A stretch of 59,455 bases of DNA, taken from NCBI GenBank assembly GCA_001931905.2, contig MSJI02000538.1, forward strand, positions 1 through 59,455, given 5' to 3'. Position numbers and translations under genes: made by a program. This DNA comes from Cladosporium sp. IMV 00045. Lineage: Eukaryota > Ascomycota > Dothideomycetes > Cladosporiales > Cladosporiaceae. Each line of letters starts with the position of its first letter. Positions within the stretch are counted from its first letter, which is position 1. Positions 43,201 through 53,325 of the stretch are shown one piece after another. The notes beneath the pieces are model-generated. The model was not told where the DNA came from. It saw only the letters and a program-made list of their open reading frames with translations, and searched no databases.

Positions 43201-45035
43201 CTGACTGCGGTCATCGCTTGCCGGGCCTTGAGGGCCAACGTGACGACCCAAGTTCGGCAGCGCCGCACCTAGGCCACCAAGACCGCCACCCTGGTGCATA
43301 GAGTCGCCGCCAAAACCAAGGCCAGGCAGTGGTGCAGAAGGAATGTCGGGGGTGTCCTGCTCGAGGCTTTCACGAATGTTTTCGCCAGCGTGGTGCTCAG
43401 GTGACTTGTAGGGGTTGGTATCTGGGCTTGCGGGGTCGTTGCCACCCATCTGCAGACGACCCGGCGTCTGCTGAGTAGACTGAAGGAAACCAGAGCCGAA
43501 TCCACCAGCGTTGTCGGAAGTCATACCAAATGCGCCAAAGCCGAAATCGTCACGGGTGTTGGAGCGAGAAGGAGTGTCGAATCCACGCATTCCTTGGCGT
43601 GCGTTGGGCGAGGGGAGATCGGAACCGGCAGCCAAAGCAGCACTTCCACTCGGAAGACCATCATCCTCGTCAGCTTCTTCCAGTGGCGCCGCAGCTCCCT
43701 CAGACCTGTCGAGCGGCCTCCAAGATTCGTTCTCATTGACCTTGGGCAAGTTGGAAACGCTGCCCTTTGATTCCAGAGTCTTGCCACCAATATCCTCATT
43801 GCTGTCCTTTGACAGAAGATTCTTGAACCTGCTTTCCGCCCTTCCACTTCCAAGGCCAGCCCGCTTATCACCCGGGGTGCCCTGACCACCGCCGAGACCA
43901 AAGTTCCCAAAAGATCCCATCGGCGAGAAGCCAGCACTCTGAGGGCCCTGAGACCATGGCGAAGTGGGCACACCAAAGCCAGCGCCTCCAAGAGGACCAA
44001 TAGGATTGCGCTTCACCGAACCAGATGGTGTGGTGGCGCCCTTGTCCTCGCTCACATCTTCCGGCTTGATCGAGTCCTTAAGGTCGGTCCTGCGACGAAG
44101 AAGGGACGGCGGAGGGGAAGGGGCGCGCTGCTCGTCTCGTCCAGTTGGGGACGTCACCGAGTTCGGGAATGGGTACGATTCACCAGTCTGGCGGCGCGAA
44201 GGACCACGGGCGCCAGGAGATTGGAGAGCGAAGCCGCCGGGAGAGTTGACAGACATCTTACGACCCAACACGCCGTTCGACTGTTGATTGTCCTTGTTGG
44301 TTTGAGTCGGCGGCTTCAGCGGGGTGTTAACCGAAGTGGTGAAGTGCTGGTAGGTTGTCAGTTTTGTCCCCAAGCTTGTTTCATCGAATATAAAATATTG
44401 TACACACCTCTCTTTCTTCGTCGTCCATCTGCGTGAGAGACAAGGGTTCGAAATGTCCATCATCATCCCAACACACGTCAGGACCAGGTGGCTGCTCTCT
44501 GCTCGCATCGGTCCTGCCCCAGCCTGCAGCAGGAACACCGTTCGCAGCATTGGGCTGCCAACCACCGATGTACAGACTCTGAAGATCTTCCTGAAGGTCA
44601 TCGTCGACAGATTGCTGCAGGCGGTAAAGGTCAAGAAGCTGATTCTTCGAGTAGCGCGGATCGGTCACGGTGCCATTACGGTGTGGCGGGACGTAGCGCG
44701 GGGGTTGTGAGGAGGCGGCAGCAGCAAGAGGGACGTTCTCGGTGTTCTGCTGGGCGGGAGCGGGAGAGGTGACGGCGTTGGAGGTTCGGCGGAAGGTCTG
44801 CGTCGCCCCGTTAGGTCTACGCGCCCTGTAAGTGGAAGGGTCAGTTTTTGGTTCACAGAGTTCCGGGCGGCGAGCGTGAGGTGTGCGCCGAGAGGAAGGG
44901 CAGTGGCGTGGGGAGGGCGATGAGGTAGAGGTGCCATGAAGATGGAGGAACGCACCATTCCGAGCCAGCATCGCGCTGTTGGTTGTTTTGTTGGTTGTTT
45001 CCAGCCGCCGCTGAGGCGAAAGTTGAAGGTGCCAT
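40224..45035 (-). CDS. GYF-domain protein (Smy2/Syh1/GIGYF family)
   Basis: Large adaptor that binds proline-rich ligands; relatives act in translational repression, mRNA decay and COPII traffic. Exons 45035-44956, 44825-44408, 44346-40626, 40555-40224; phases match, 1516 residues. Start MAPSTFASAAAGNNQQNNQQ. The GYF domain lies near residues 720-790: MRWIYRDPQGQTQGPWSGLE, MHDWYKAGFFSPELLVKKAE, then FEPL-like YEPLAQLIRR, with the W-x-Y and G-P-W-x(6)-W-x(3)-G-F-F hallmarks. The rest is low complexity: Gly/Phe/Met-rich before the domain; Gln-rich (QQPQTQQQQQQDAHAQQ) then Ala/Glu/Lys-rich helical after it. The C-terminus has a conserved-looking block (EQFVADLIFLPADSELITEA, HFADEFIRRKKLADKGL) and ends in basic AAKKKGGKK. 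Confidence 0.92.
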
Positions 45036-46185
45036 TGTATGTAAATGGGAGGATGGACGGAGGAGACCAGTTCGGAGAATCGAACGGGATGCGGTAAATG
45101 CGGATTGTGGATGCGCGGGCGCTGAATAGGCTGAAGAAGTGCAAGAAGTTGCTTGGATGGAGATGCGTGAGGGGTGTATGTTGGAGTCGTCGTCAATTGG
45201 GAGGAGCGGTGCTTGTGCTGTCTGCTGTCTGTTATGGCGTAGGGCCAGACGGAGGAGTTCGATTTTGCTACCAACGTTCACAAACTCCCAGTCCAATCGG
45301 GAATAGCGCGAAATGGCTGGGCCCCATCTCACGCGATCCATGTGTTCCTGCATTCACTACTAATTATTATTATTTCAACATTCATTGCGAAGGTAAGTAT
45401 CACCTTTCTCTAAAAACATGAAATACAAGGAAACTCAACAAACTGTCATATACAATATGCCATCGGTAGGTCACGCTTGTCGACGAGTCTTGGCCATTTT
45501 CCTTTTCTCTCCAGCACCAGCACAAGCATCAAGGAACGCGACGGCGCGTCAAGCTCCAACCTCCTTTTATCACCCACAGAGATTAGTCTCAACTCTTGCT
45601 GATTGTCCTCCAACCCTGAGGCATGAAAACTCTTGTGCCGCCGCTGGTTCAGAGATGCCATACCACGTGGCGAAGACAGCAATCATCAAAGCCCCTGCAG
45701 GCATCTCGTGCCTTCGCCGGCAGCAGCGGCGTTGAACGGATGAACGACTGTAACAGAAGGAAAAGTACCAGCACTCAATTGTTTGCTATAACCGCCAGCC
45801 AATCCCTGCCCTGCACCAATCCGTGGCAACATGTCCATCGTTTGCCCCATGTGCGCAACCCCGGGGAACCTCTTCCAGGGCTTTTTCCTCCACTCGTCTG
45901 GATCCTTTTATGTCGCCCTGAGTAAGCTCAAAAAGGCAACCCTTGTTGGACAGTGGTGAGTGCCACATTTGACCGCAAGCAGATCAGCGAAGTGGGACGT
46001 GGCAAGGTGCATATAGTCTCTGCGTCGCCCTCCGCCACAAGAGAATCTCAAGTTACCTCTGGCAAAGACAAGCCAACCCTGCCTTGACTTGACTCTATTT
46101 TACTTCATTTCGATATCCGCATCACCTCACATCAACCTTTCTCCTCTCCACTGCGCATGATCACAACTACCTAGGGACTGTCAAC
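45036..46185. other. Divergent gap GYF / Met-Gly-rich gene
   Basis: About 1.15 kb of promoter sequence. Short frames only; no TATA box, RNA gene or repeat recognised. Confidence 0.5.
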
Positions 46186-46719
46186 ATGAACATGGACATA
46201 ATCCCTCACCCTCTCATGACAAGACCTCCGCTAGGCGGCATGGGTGGCCGCAGATACGGCGGTATGAGTAAGCCTCCCCAACTCTCCTCCTCCTCCTCCT
46301 TCTCCTCCATTCCTTTCACCCAAACTCCTCCAAACCCCATGATCTCACAAATCACCCCACCAGGCCCCTACTCCCAATCCCTCAACCCTATGTACGCCTC
46401 CCCCTACGCCCTCCTCGGCTCCATGGGCGGCATGGGCGGAATGGGCAAAGGCATGGGCATGGGACGCGGCATGGACCCCCTGCAACTCCTCAACATGTCC
46501 ATGGGCATGGGCATGGGAATGGGCATGCCGCGGTACCGACCAAGCTACGGGCTCAGAAACCGCGGCGGCTCCCGCTACTTGGACCCTTACGATTTGTACG
46601 ACGACATGTTTGAGGACGAGTACATGCTCGATGACGACTATGAGGCGGAGGATCCGTTGCTGTTTTATTTGAGGAGGAGGAGGAGGATGGGGATGATGAG
46701 AGGGCGGATGGGGTGGTGA
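46186..46719 (+). CDS. Met/Gly-rich small hypothetical protein
   Basis: 177 codons from the ATG in CAACATGAA. N-terminus MNMDIIPHPLMTRPPLGGMG; the centre is a run of GMG/MGMG repeats (GGMGGMGKGMGMGRGM, SMGMGMGMGM). The C-terminus is charged: RYLDPYDLYDDMFEDEYMLD, then DPLLFYLRRRRRMGMMRGR. A stretch 46269-46364 has a good donor (GTAAGC after ATGA) and a CCACCAG acceptor, is 96 nt long and stop-free. If it is an intron, the protein loses 32 residues (KPPQLSSSSSFSS... to the PPG before PYSQSL) and has 145. I recognise no family or signal peptide. Confidence 0.6.
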   Translation: MNMDIIPHPLMTRPPLGGMGGRRYGGMSKPPQLSSSSSFSSIPFTQTPPNPMISQITPPGPYSQSLNPMYASPYALLGSMGGMGGMGKGMGMGRGMDPLQLLNMSMGMGMGMGMPRYRPSYGLRNRGGSRYLDPYDLYDDMFEDEYMLDDDYEAEDPLLFYLRRRRRMGMMRGRMGW

Positions 46720-47780
46720 GGGTGATGGGGATGGTGGTGATGGTCGTTTGCTTTTTTCTTGGTGCGTCCTGTGGAGTTCTCCAGAATGTCTCGCTTTCTT
46801 GATGATCATATGAGATGGTGGAATTGGGGATGACGAATGGTTTACTTCCATGTTTCTGTGTTGCATGTTGCAGGCGCTCGGTTGGTATGACGAGTGGCTA
46901 TGCTTAACGAGACTGTCACTTCGCTTTTCTTTGTTGATGAATTTTCGGGGTTTTTGGGTACGGTTCTTTCGGTTTGTAGAAGGGGACAACGACTACATGT
47001 ATGTCTTAGATTCCACTCGCTTTGTTATTATGATTTTCGAATGACGAGTAAGGATTCTGCACTCTTTTTCGACGGCAAAAGGATGGTATAGTGGTAGCGA
47101 GCAGATGGTATATGCCGAATAACAAATGCCGTACCAACAGAGAAGGGAAGACATAATGATCAAAGAGACGTGTGCTGTCGACCTCGGTCGATCGTTGATG
47201 GTGGGAGCGATTCGAGCGGCCAACAGAAATCCAAGCACAAGCTGAGATCAAGTCCAGCGGAGAGATTGAAGATGCACAAGTTGAGATGTAAGGGAGATAG
47301 AAGAGAAGGGATATGTTTGGAATAACAATATGATTGAGGATTGACGATATTATTAGATTGGCTATAGAAACAAACATCACTTTTTCACGAAGATATTTAG
47401 GCCAAAATCTATGGACCACTGCAGCCACATACAGGCTACCGCGGTGAGTAAGCGGTCTTTCCAAAGGATGAATCTCCTTTGCACCAAAATAGGGCTTCGA
47501 CAAGGCAGAGAAGGTCGGGCCCAGAGTGTTGGCAAAGTTGGCAAGGAAATAGAAGAGGAAGTAGAGAGGTGTGTCTGACGAGAGCACACATGGGATGTGA
47601 CAGATGGGACGACGAGGAAGCAGAAAGCTGACTGGCTTGTTACGGCTGCAGCTATTCGAAGTCAAGTAGATCGTCTACTGTTTGAACGCCAAACTCCTGA
47701 AATGCGGGTATCATGAGGGTTCTCAGGCTGTTACACCTTCGAAACGGCTATTGCATTGGATCTCGTTGAGCGCGTAATAT
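46720..47780. other. Convergent gap before RPL12
   Basis: A 219-codon minus-strand frame (47006-47665) has no recognisable motif and I do not call it. No RNA gene or repeat seen. Confidence 0.5.
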
Positions 47781-48431
47781 TTACTCCTGGGGGACTGTGA
47801 AGTTGTTAGCATCAGGCTGTTCTTTGCGGAGCTCACGTAGGTAAACTCACTCTCAATCTCGCCAGCCTTGATGTCGTCAGAGACAGACTTGGGGCTGCGG
47901 CCGTCAATCTGGCAGCCGGTGGAGAAAGCAGTGCCGATGATCTCAAGGACGGTGCCCTCGAGGGACTTGGCCATGGACTTGTGGCGCATGATGCGGCCAA
48001 TCTCAATGATCTCGTCAAGAGGGATGGACTTGGTGTGCTTGATGTTCTTCTCCTTCTTGCGGTCACGCGGGGGCTCCTTCAGGGCCTTGATGACAAGGGA
48101 AGAGGCGGAGGGAACGACAGAGACGGCGGCCTGACGGTTCTTGATGGTGAGGCGGACGGTGACACGGAGACCCTTCCAGTCACCGGTGGCCTTGGCGATA
48201 TCTTCACCGACCTTCTTGGGGGAGAGACCAAGAGGACCGATCTTGGGGGCAAGAGCGGAAGAGGCACCGACCTCACCTCCGGTGGCACGGAGGTGAATGA
48301 TCTTCTCCTCGTTGGGGTCGAATTTGGGAGCTTTATTGCGATATCAGCATTGGTTATGGCGGTCGCAAACAGACGACCGAGCCTCAGCCTAAGCTGAGGA
48401 GCCACGGATCGAAGAGGCGATACTTACGCAT
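47781..48431 (-). CDS. RPL12: 60S ribosomal protein L12 (uL11)
   Basis: Component of the ribosomal stalk base at the GTPase centre. Exons 48431-48428 (only ATG plus C), 48330-47851, 47794-47781; 165 residues, the normal eukaryotic L12 length. [11 protein letters not shown] is restored across intron 1; [60 protein letters not shown] and [18 protein letters not shown] follow. The last exon adds PQE. Intron 1 (48427-48331, 97 nt) comes straight after the start codon, as in many fungal ribosomal protein genes, and contains two hairpins. Intron 2 (47850-47795) is 56 nt. The promoter is shared with SEC62. Confidence 0.97.
48360..48399 (-). other. Two adjacent hairpins in RPL12 intron 1
   Basis: In the transcript, CCTCAGC-TTAG-GCTGAGG (48399-48382; 7 perfect pairs, 4-nt loop) is followed two bases later by CGGTCG-TCTGTTTG-CGACCG (48379-48360; 6 pairs). 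Both lie between the donor and the branch site of a ribosomal protein gene intron. Confidence 0.8.
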
Positions 48432-48590
48432 GGCTAGGGCGTAAGGTGGTCTACCTTAATCGATTTGTTTGTCGGGAAGTGAGGTGGTGGTGGTGAGAAG
48501 ACGAAGAATAGTAGCCAGCTCTACTTGTACGAGATTTTGCGATTTGGCTAGTGTGGAGCTTCTGCCAAGATTTTGGCGCGCTTCCAACAT

Positions 48591-48596
48591 CACGTG
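48591..48596. promoter_or_regulatory. CACGTG box in the RPL12-SEC62 divergent promoter
   Basis: The palindrome TCACGTGA is centred in the 365-bp gap between the two start codons (48431 and 48797). CACGTG is the Cbf1/bHLH core, used at ribosomal protein genes in several ascomycetes. Its role here is inferred. Confidence 0.55.
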
Positions 48597-48796
48597 ACAT
48601 GCTGTCTCGTTCGAAGATGCGACCAGCGGGGACCTAGTGGCCTGACGCAAGCTGGCGTTTAGCAACGTCGTTCGCTTCGTCCGAGATAAAGTTAGGAGCT
48701 GGACAGACATCAACGCTCCCTGCGATTGCACGCAACCTTCACTTTGTCCAGTGACTGCCTGGAACTCTACATTCACGTATACAGTGTACCGGCATC

Positions 48797-50155
48797 ATGG
48801 CGCAACCGCAGTCCCCTCCCGAGGGTCAACCCGGCGGTCCATCACCACCACCTGGCGCGCCGGGCCCGTTCCCTCCTGGAATGCAACCAGGACAGCAGCC
48901 CTCGCCTGAACAGATCCGCGCGATTCAAGCCCGTATCGCAGCTGAGGCAGAGAAAGCTGGCCTCTCCGTGCCGGAATTCATTCAACGTCAAAAGGCGCTT
49001 GCCCAAATGCAAAGGGGACAGCAGCCTTCTCCTGAGCAAGTTAAGGCTATGCAGACACAGATCGCCGCCGAAGCAGAGAAAGCCGGTCTTACCGTTCCAC
49101 AATACGTCGAACGCATCAAAGCGCAAGCCGCCCAACAACAGCAAGCACGTCAGCAGCAGCAACAAATGCAGCAGGGAGCACAGCCGGGCAAGCAGGTGCC
49201 GATTGCGCCTGGCCCTCCTAAGCCGGAGGGTATTGCGGTCGCAAAGTTCTTAAGGAGCCAGGATTTGAAGCTCAGGACATGTATTTTCAACGATCAGAGG
49301 AAGGATATGTTCAAGGTCAAGCGTGCGATCCGCGCATTGCACTCGCCAGCATACGAGAAGGCTAGGAAGAAGAACCCGCTTCTTCCAGAGGTCAAGGACA
49401 GAGTCACCGCCGAGAACACCCTCAAGATGTTGCCTCTGAGCATGCTTGCGCTTCGAGTCTCCAAGGTCGACCCTCACCAAGGCCACCAACATGGAAAAAA
49501 GAAGCGAGTGAAGGGTCTTTGGACAGTCAAGGTCGAGCCGCAGCAAGAAGCTCGCGACGACTATTACTACGTTTTCCTTTATGAGGGTCCCCAGTGGAAG
49601 AACAAGCTCTACGCAGGTGGTGCTCTTGCTCTCATCCTCGCAGTTGTCTTCTTCCCTCTCTGGCCCTACCACCTCCGTCTCGGTGTCTGGTACCTCTCCA
49701 TGGGTATGCTCGGTCTTCTTGGTCTTTTCTTCGCAATGGCGATCTTCCGTCTCATTCTCTTCCTGGTCACTTTCTTCGTCACACCTCCCGGTTTCTGGCT
49801 CTACCCTAATCTTTTCGAGGACGTTGGCTTCTTCGACTCATTCAAGCCGTTGTGGGCGTGGCACGAAGACGAGATGACGATCAAGAAGCGCAAGAAGGAG
49901 GAAAGGCAGAGGAAGAAGGCCAAGCGCGAGGCGAAGGCGAACGCTACTTTTGAGAGACCGATGCCCAAAGAAGCAGCTGGCCAGGCGGAGAAAGCATCCA
50001 GCCCGGCGGAGTCGAGCGGAAGCGCAAGCGATGGTCCTGATATCTCAAAGCCCGTCACTGCGTCTGCGACAGGTGCTGAGCCCGTGCCTAAGGATGGCAA
50101 CATGCAGGCTCAGCAGCGCAATCTTGCGGCTCAAGTGGAGGAAGTGGACGAATGA
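48797..50155 (+). CDS. SEC62: SEC62, ER post-translational translocon subunit
   Basis: Membrane subunit of the Sec61/Sec62/Sec63 complex that imports finished proteins into the ER. 452 residues, single exon, start in ATCATGGCG. The N-terminal ~120 residues are Pro/Gln-rich and hold two tandem 42-residue units, each starting GQQPSPEQ. The family core starts VAKFLRSQDLKLRTCIFNDQ, with DMFKVKRAIRAL, LPEVKDRVTAENTLKMLPL and a cytosolic DDYYYVFLYEGPQWKNKLYA. Two membrane segments follow (ALALILAVVFFPLWPYHL; YLSMGMLGLLGLFFAMAIFR), then FFVTPPGFWLYPNLFEDVGF FDSF. The basic, Lys/Ala-rich C-terminal tail is cytosolic. Divergent from RPL12. Confidence 0.95.
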   Translation: MAQPQSPPEGQPGGPSPPPGAPGPFPPGMQPGQQPSPEQIRAIQARIAAEAEKAGLSVPEFIQRQKALAQMQRGQQPSPEQVKAMQTQIAAEAEKAGLTVPQYVERIKAQAAQQQQARQQQQQMQQGAQPGKQVPIAPGPPKPEGIAVAKFLRSQDLKLRTCIFNDQRKDMFKVKRAIRALHSPAYEKARKKNPLLPEVKDRVTAENTLKMLPLSMLALRVSKVDPHQGHQHGKKKRVKGLWTVKVEPQQEARDDYYYVFLYEGPQWKNKLYAGGALALILAVVFFPLWPYHLRLGVWYLSMGMLGLLGLFFAMAIFRLILFLVTFFVTPPGFWLYPNLFEDVGFFDSFKPLWAWHEDEMTIKKRKKEERQRKKAKREAKANATFERPMPKEAAGQAEKASSPAESSGSASDGPDISKPVTASATGAEPVPKDGNMQAQQRNLAAQVEEVDE

Positions 50156-50634
50156 GCTAGATATTGTCATTGAATTTGGTTTTGCATTGTTTTAATGATT
50201 GATTTCAGCGAGGGGTCTGTTTGTAAAACACGCAGAGGTTGCGCTTGGCTGCTCTCTCGCAGGGCATGGAGCGATGGTGCATACTGGACGTTTTTCTCAA
50301 TAAATTGCATGGAACTCGACTTTTCCCATTCTCTTGATCATCTGCTGTTTTCCATGTTTGTTGATCGACCATGTTCGTTGTTTAGACCACTGATCGACGC
50401 GAAGTACATCCATTTTGATCGACCATCGCTTTTCTGACAATCATGACGATCGTTGCCCCAAAACTTTCATCATGATCAGGTCAAGGACTACCCTACCCGA
50501 TCAAGCTATCAATCTACCTCTTAACGCACATAACAATGGATCGTTCAACATAGTATCATTTCATTTTTCCAACTCCTTGCAGCAATTCAACGCCCTCCAT
50601 TGCATCGACATCGAATCCTCCACCTCGATCGTCA

Positions 50635-50653
50635 CCCCAACCCTAACCCTATC
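50635..50653. repeat. Short telomere-like CCCTAA tract
   Basis: CCCCAACCCTAACCCTATC contains two adjacent CCCTA(A) units like the TTAGGG telomere repeat of filamentous ascomycetes. It is too short to be telomeric; it may be a Tbf1/Teb-type protein site or chance. Confidence 0.5.
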
Positions 50654-51764
50654 GCGTCGGGTCCCGGCAAGGAAGCGACGCGAACACACCATGACAACAC
50701 CACACCACAGCCAGTGGAGTGCACTCACAACCAAACAGCAGACGCTCACGAATGCACGATCCCGTTTGGGAAGTGTCTGAGCCAACCATGCTGGCTCATG
50801 AGAGTTATCTTTTCATTCCGACAACATCTACGGAGGTACCATGACGGCAGCATCTCAATCGCCTTTGAGTACCTAGAAATGAGTGACGTTCGGACCCGCC
50901 TCCATATATGCACCCAATGGATGTCTTGTGGTTCCGAGCACGTGGTGGGTCTTTAGCAGGCGTTGATCAAAGTTCAACTATCAGCCTCATGTTGGACATG
51001 CTCGATGCAATCAGTGCTCTGTCGATCTGGTCGAAGCTTGGAATCCACACGAATTGCTTTGATGGAGAAAAGTTGTGCAGATCGGTGGATTTCTGCGGCT
51101 GCGGCCTCAGAGTCGAGGAGGTCTGGAAGAGGCTGGCGAGGGCAATAGTCGGCAACGTGAGGATCGATTGGTGATCAGGTAGGTTCTTTTGTCAATTGGT
51201 GGGGCGCACAGAGATTGGACTTCAGCAACATTTCGATCACAAGATAGCAGGAAAGCGGACTTCAGGTCTTTGCAATATTGTCAACGTGTTTGCCTGGTGC
51301 TCTCTTCTGTTGATGTGTCAACATTATCCTCGCAACGCCCGCTGAATGTGACGAAATGCAAGTCCATACCAGCTAAAGAATATCTAGTCGAACGGCAAAC
51401 CCGCCGCGACACAGCACAACGATACTGCAGAATCATACTTCGCTTAGCGACGAGACATTCTCGGCGTATGATTTCATCTACCACAGTTGCATCAACAACC
51501 TTGATAGTGGGACACATTGGTGGTTCACGATTAAAGTTGAGCGAGCGCTTTGCTTAGCGAGGCTTCTGTGCTCTTGTCGAACGAAGGATTCACGCCGACT
51601 CTATGGCGCGTCCGATAGCCATCTCGAGAGTATCCATACCATTATCTGCTAGCGAGCAACGACTGGGACCTCAACCTGCAGGTGGACATCATGGTTGTTC
51701 GAGTGTATCGACGATGTCACGCCGTGTGGAAGTTCACATAGGTGGAGGGAGCAGGCAGGGAGGG

Positions 51765-51773
51765 TATAAATAG
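51765..51773 (+). promoter_or_regulatory. TATA box of the cysteine-rich secreted protein gene
   Basis: Canonical TATAAATAG about 145 bp upstream of the ATG at 51918, the best TATA box in the window. It suggests a sharply regulated gene. Confidence 0.7.
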
Positions 51774-51917
51774 AGAATCAAGTGTCGTTCAGCATGTGAG
51801 AGTTTCGATAAACACACTCATCTACTTCCTGTTCTTTCATATATCGAGAAAGAACCAGCATTCTTCCAAGTACATCAAATCCGATATAAACCCTTTCTTC
51901 GAAAATCATCGCACAAA

Positions 51918-52568
51918 ATGCACGCCACTTCCAGGTGAGAAGCGCAATCATAACCTCTTCGAAGTCCCAACTCCAGCATCTGACTGTCTTCCACGCAGCC
52001 TTTCCATCCTGGCCATCGCCGCCGCCGTCACCTCAGGCGTATCTGCCGCGCCAGCCGGCACAGCCTGCTGCACCAACCTGGGCGACTGCACCACCGTGTC
52101 AGGCGAGACAGAGAGCGGCCTGAAATGGTAAGACTACCACCACCAAACCACCCACCACCACCATCTCCCAAGAAAACCACCCCACTAACAAACCCCGCCA
52201 AAAACCACAGGTGCTACGGCTTCCAAAATGGCCTCGTCTCCTTCACCCCCGCCGACCAATCCGTGTCCAAATGCCTGACCAACCTGCACTTCACACAAGA
52301 CAGCGCGTGCATCACGACGGCCGGCAGCTCGTGCGAAGGCCCGCAGACCACCATCGTCTCCGCGCACGACTCGATGCTCTACGGCAACCACCAGATCAGC
52401 TCTGACGACTCGCTGGCGATTCAGGCGGCCATGGACGATGCTGCGGCGACGGGCTTGAAGTGGAGTGATGATACGTCCAATGGGCCGGGGTATATTAACT
52501 TTGTGCATGTGGCGGATAATGGGAGTGGGATTAGGGGGATTGAGATTTATAACAGGAACTTGTGTTAG
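51918..52568 (+). CDS. Small cysteine-rich secreted protein (effector-like)
   Basis: Exons 51918-51934, 51999-52127, 52211-52568; 167 residues. Splicing the 64-nt first intron (GTGAGA...CTGAC...GCAG) creates a clean signal peptide, MHATSSLSILAIAAAVTSGV then SA, cut before APAGTACC. The mature part has eight cysteines, an even number (CC, GDC, WC, KC, AC, SC and the final LC). Other sequence includes YGFQNGLVSFTPADQS and GPGYINFVHVADNGSG. Intron 2 (52128-52210) splits the Trp codon in LKWCYGF. I recognise no family. Size, signal, cysteines and a strong TATA box fit an apoplastic effector or surface protein; this is inference. Confidence 0.82.
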
Positions 52569-53325
52569 AGGTGACGGGAAGACTAGACTTCATTGCTGAG
52601 AGTCGGAACGAGGCTGAATGTAGCCAGGTACTGGATGCTGTGAAAGGGCCAATGAGATGGTTTTTCTTTCTTGTCCTTTTTTTCTTCTTGATTTTTAATG
52701 ATCACGGCATGACCTTTTCAGTGATTTGAAGGCGTGTAACGTGTGCATGAGCCCGTGGAGACTGCCTTTGTTGACTGTTGCAGACGAATCGATGATAGAG
52801 CGTTCATCGATGGCTTGAAGGTATAAGGTGCGAAGAGGCCGGGGTACACTGTTCATCGACAAGATGTAGATCTGATAGCAGGATACGAGTGTCGTGCAAG
52901 AAGAAGAATCGTCGAATGTTCGGTTGTTGTGGCTTGTATGAGACATCTCCAGATCGACGCATGGATGTTTGATGAACGACAAGCAGGGGATGTCTCCGAT
53001 TGAGAAGGAAACTGCACATCAGGCTCAAAAGTAATCGGATCAGACGCAAAAACATAAACATGATGCAGCTCTGATAGACGTCATGTATAAACAACACATG
53101 TATAAGGTATCTAATTAAAATATCCCGTGCTTCCCCAGAGAACTACTGCCTGCAACTCAGCCACACCGTCGTCAAGGCCGCCCGGAGCTATCCATCCCTC
53201 GCGCTGCCCGCTTCGACCAGCCAGCATCATCCCGTGAACCGCTGGCAGCAAACCACCACTCCCTCGCCGCCGCTGCTGTTGCAGTCTCTTTCCCTCCCTC
53301 CACCCCTCACCGCGCGCTCACGACC
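52569..53325. other. Gap upstream of the SRF1-like gene
   Basis: 3' end of the secreted-protein gene and the SRF1-like promoter, with a C-rich leader just before 53326. Short frames only. Confidence 0.5.

Larger units (their letters stand above)
50156..51917. other. Long gap SEC62 to cysteine-rich secreted gene
   Basis: About 1.76 kb. Holds a two-unit CCCTAA-type tract at 50635-50653 and the TATA box at 51765-51773. Open frames are short and featureless. Confidence 0.5.

Noticed and set aside
40636..43272. Long plus-strand frames (472 and 372 codons) over the GYF gene
   Set aside because: They mirror the Gln/Pro/Ala-rich sense codons and have low-complexity Leu/Arg/Gly content without domains.
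47006..47665. 219-codon minus-strand frame downstream of RPL12
   Set aside because: No recognisable domain; hydrophobic patches reflect AT-rich 3' sequence. A transcript would be needed to call it.
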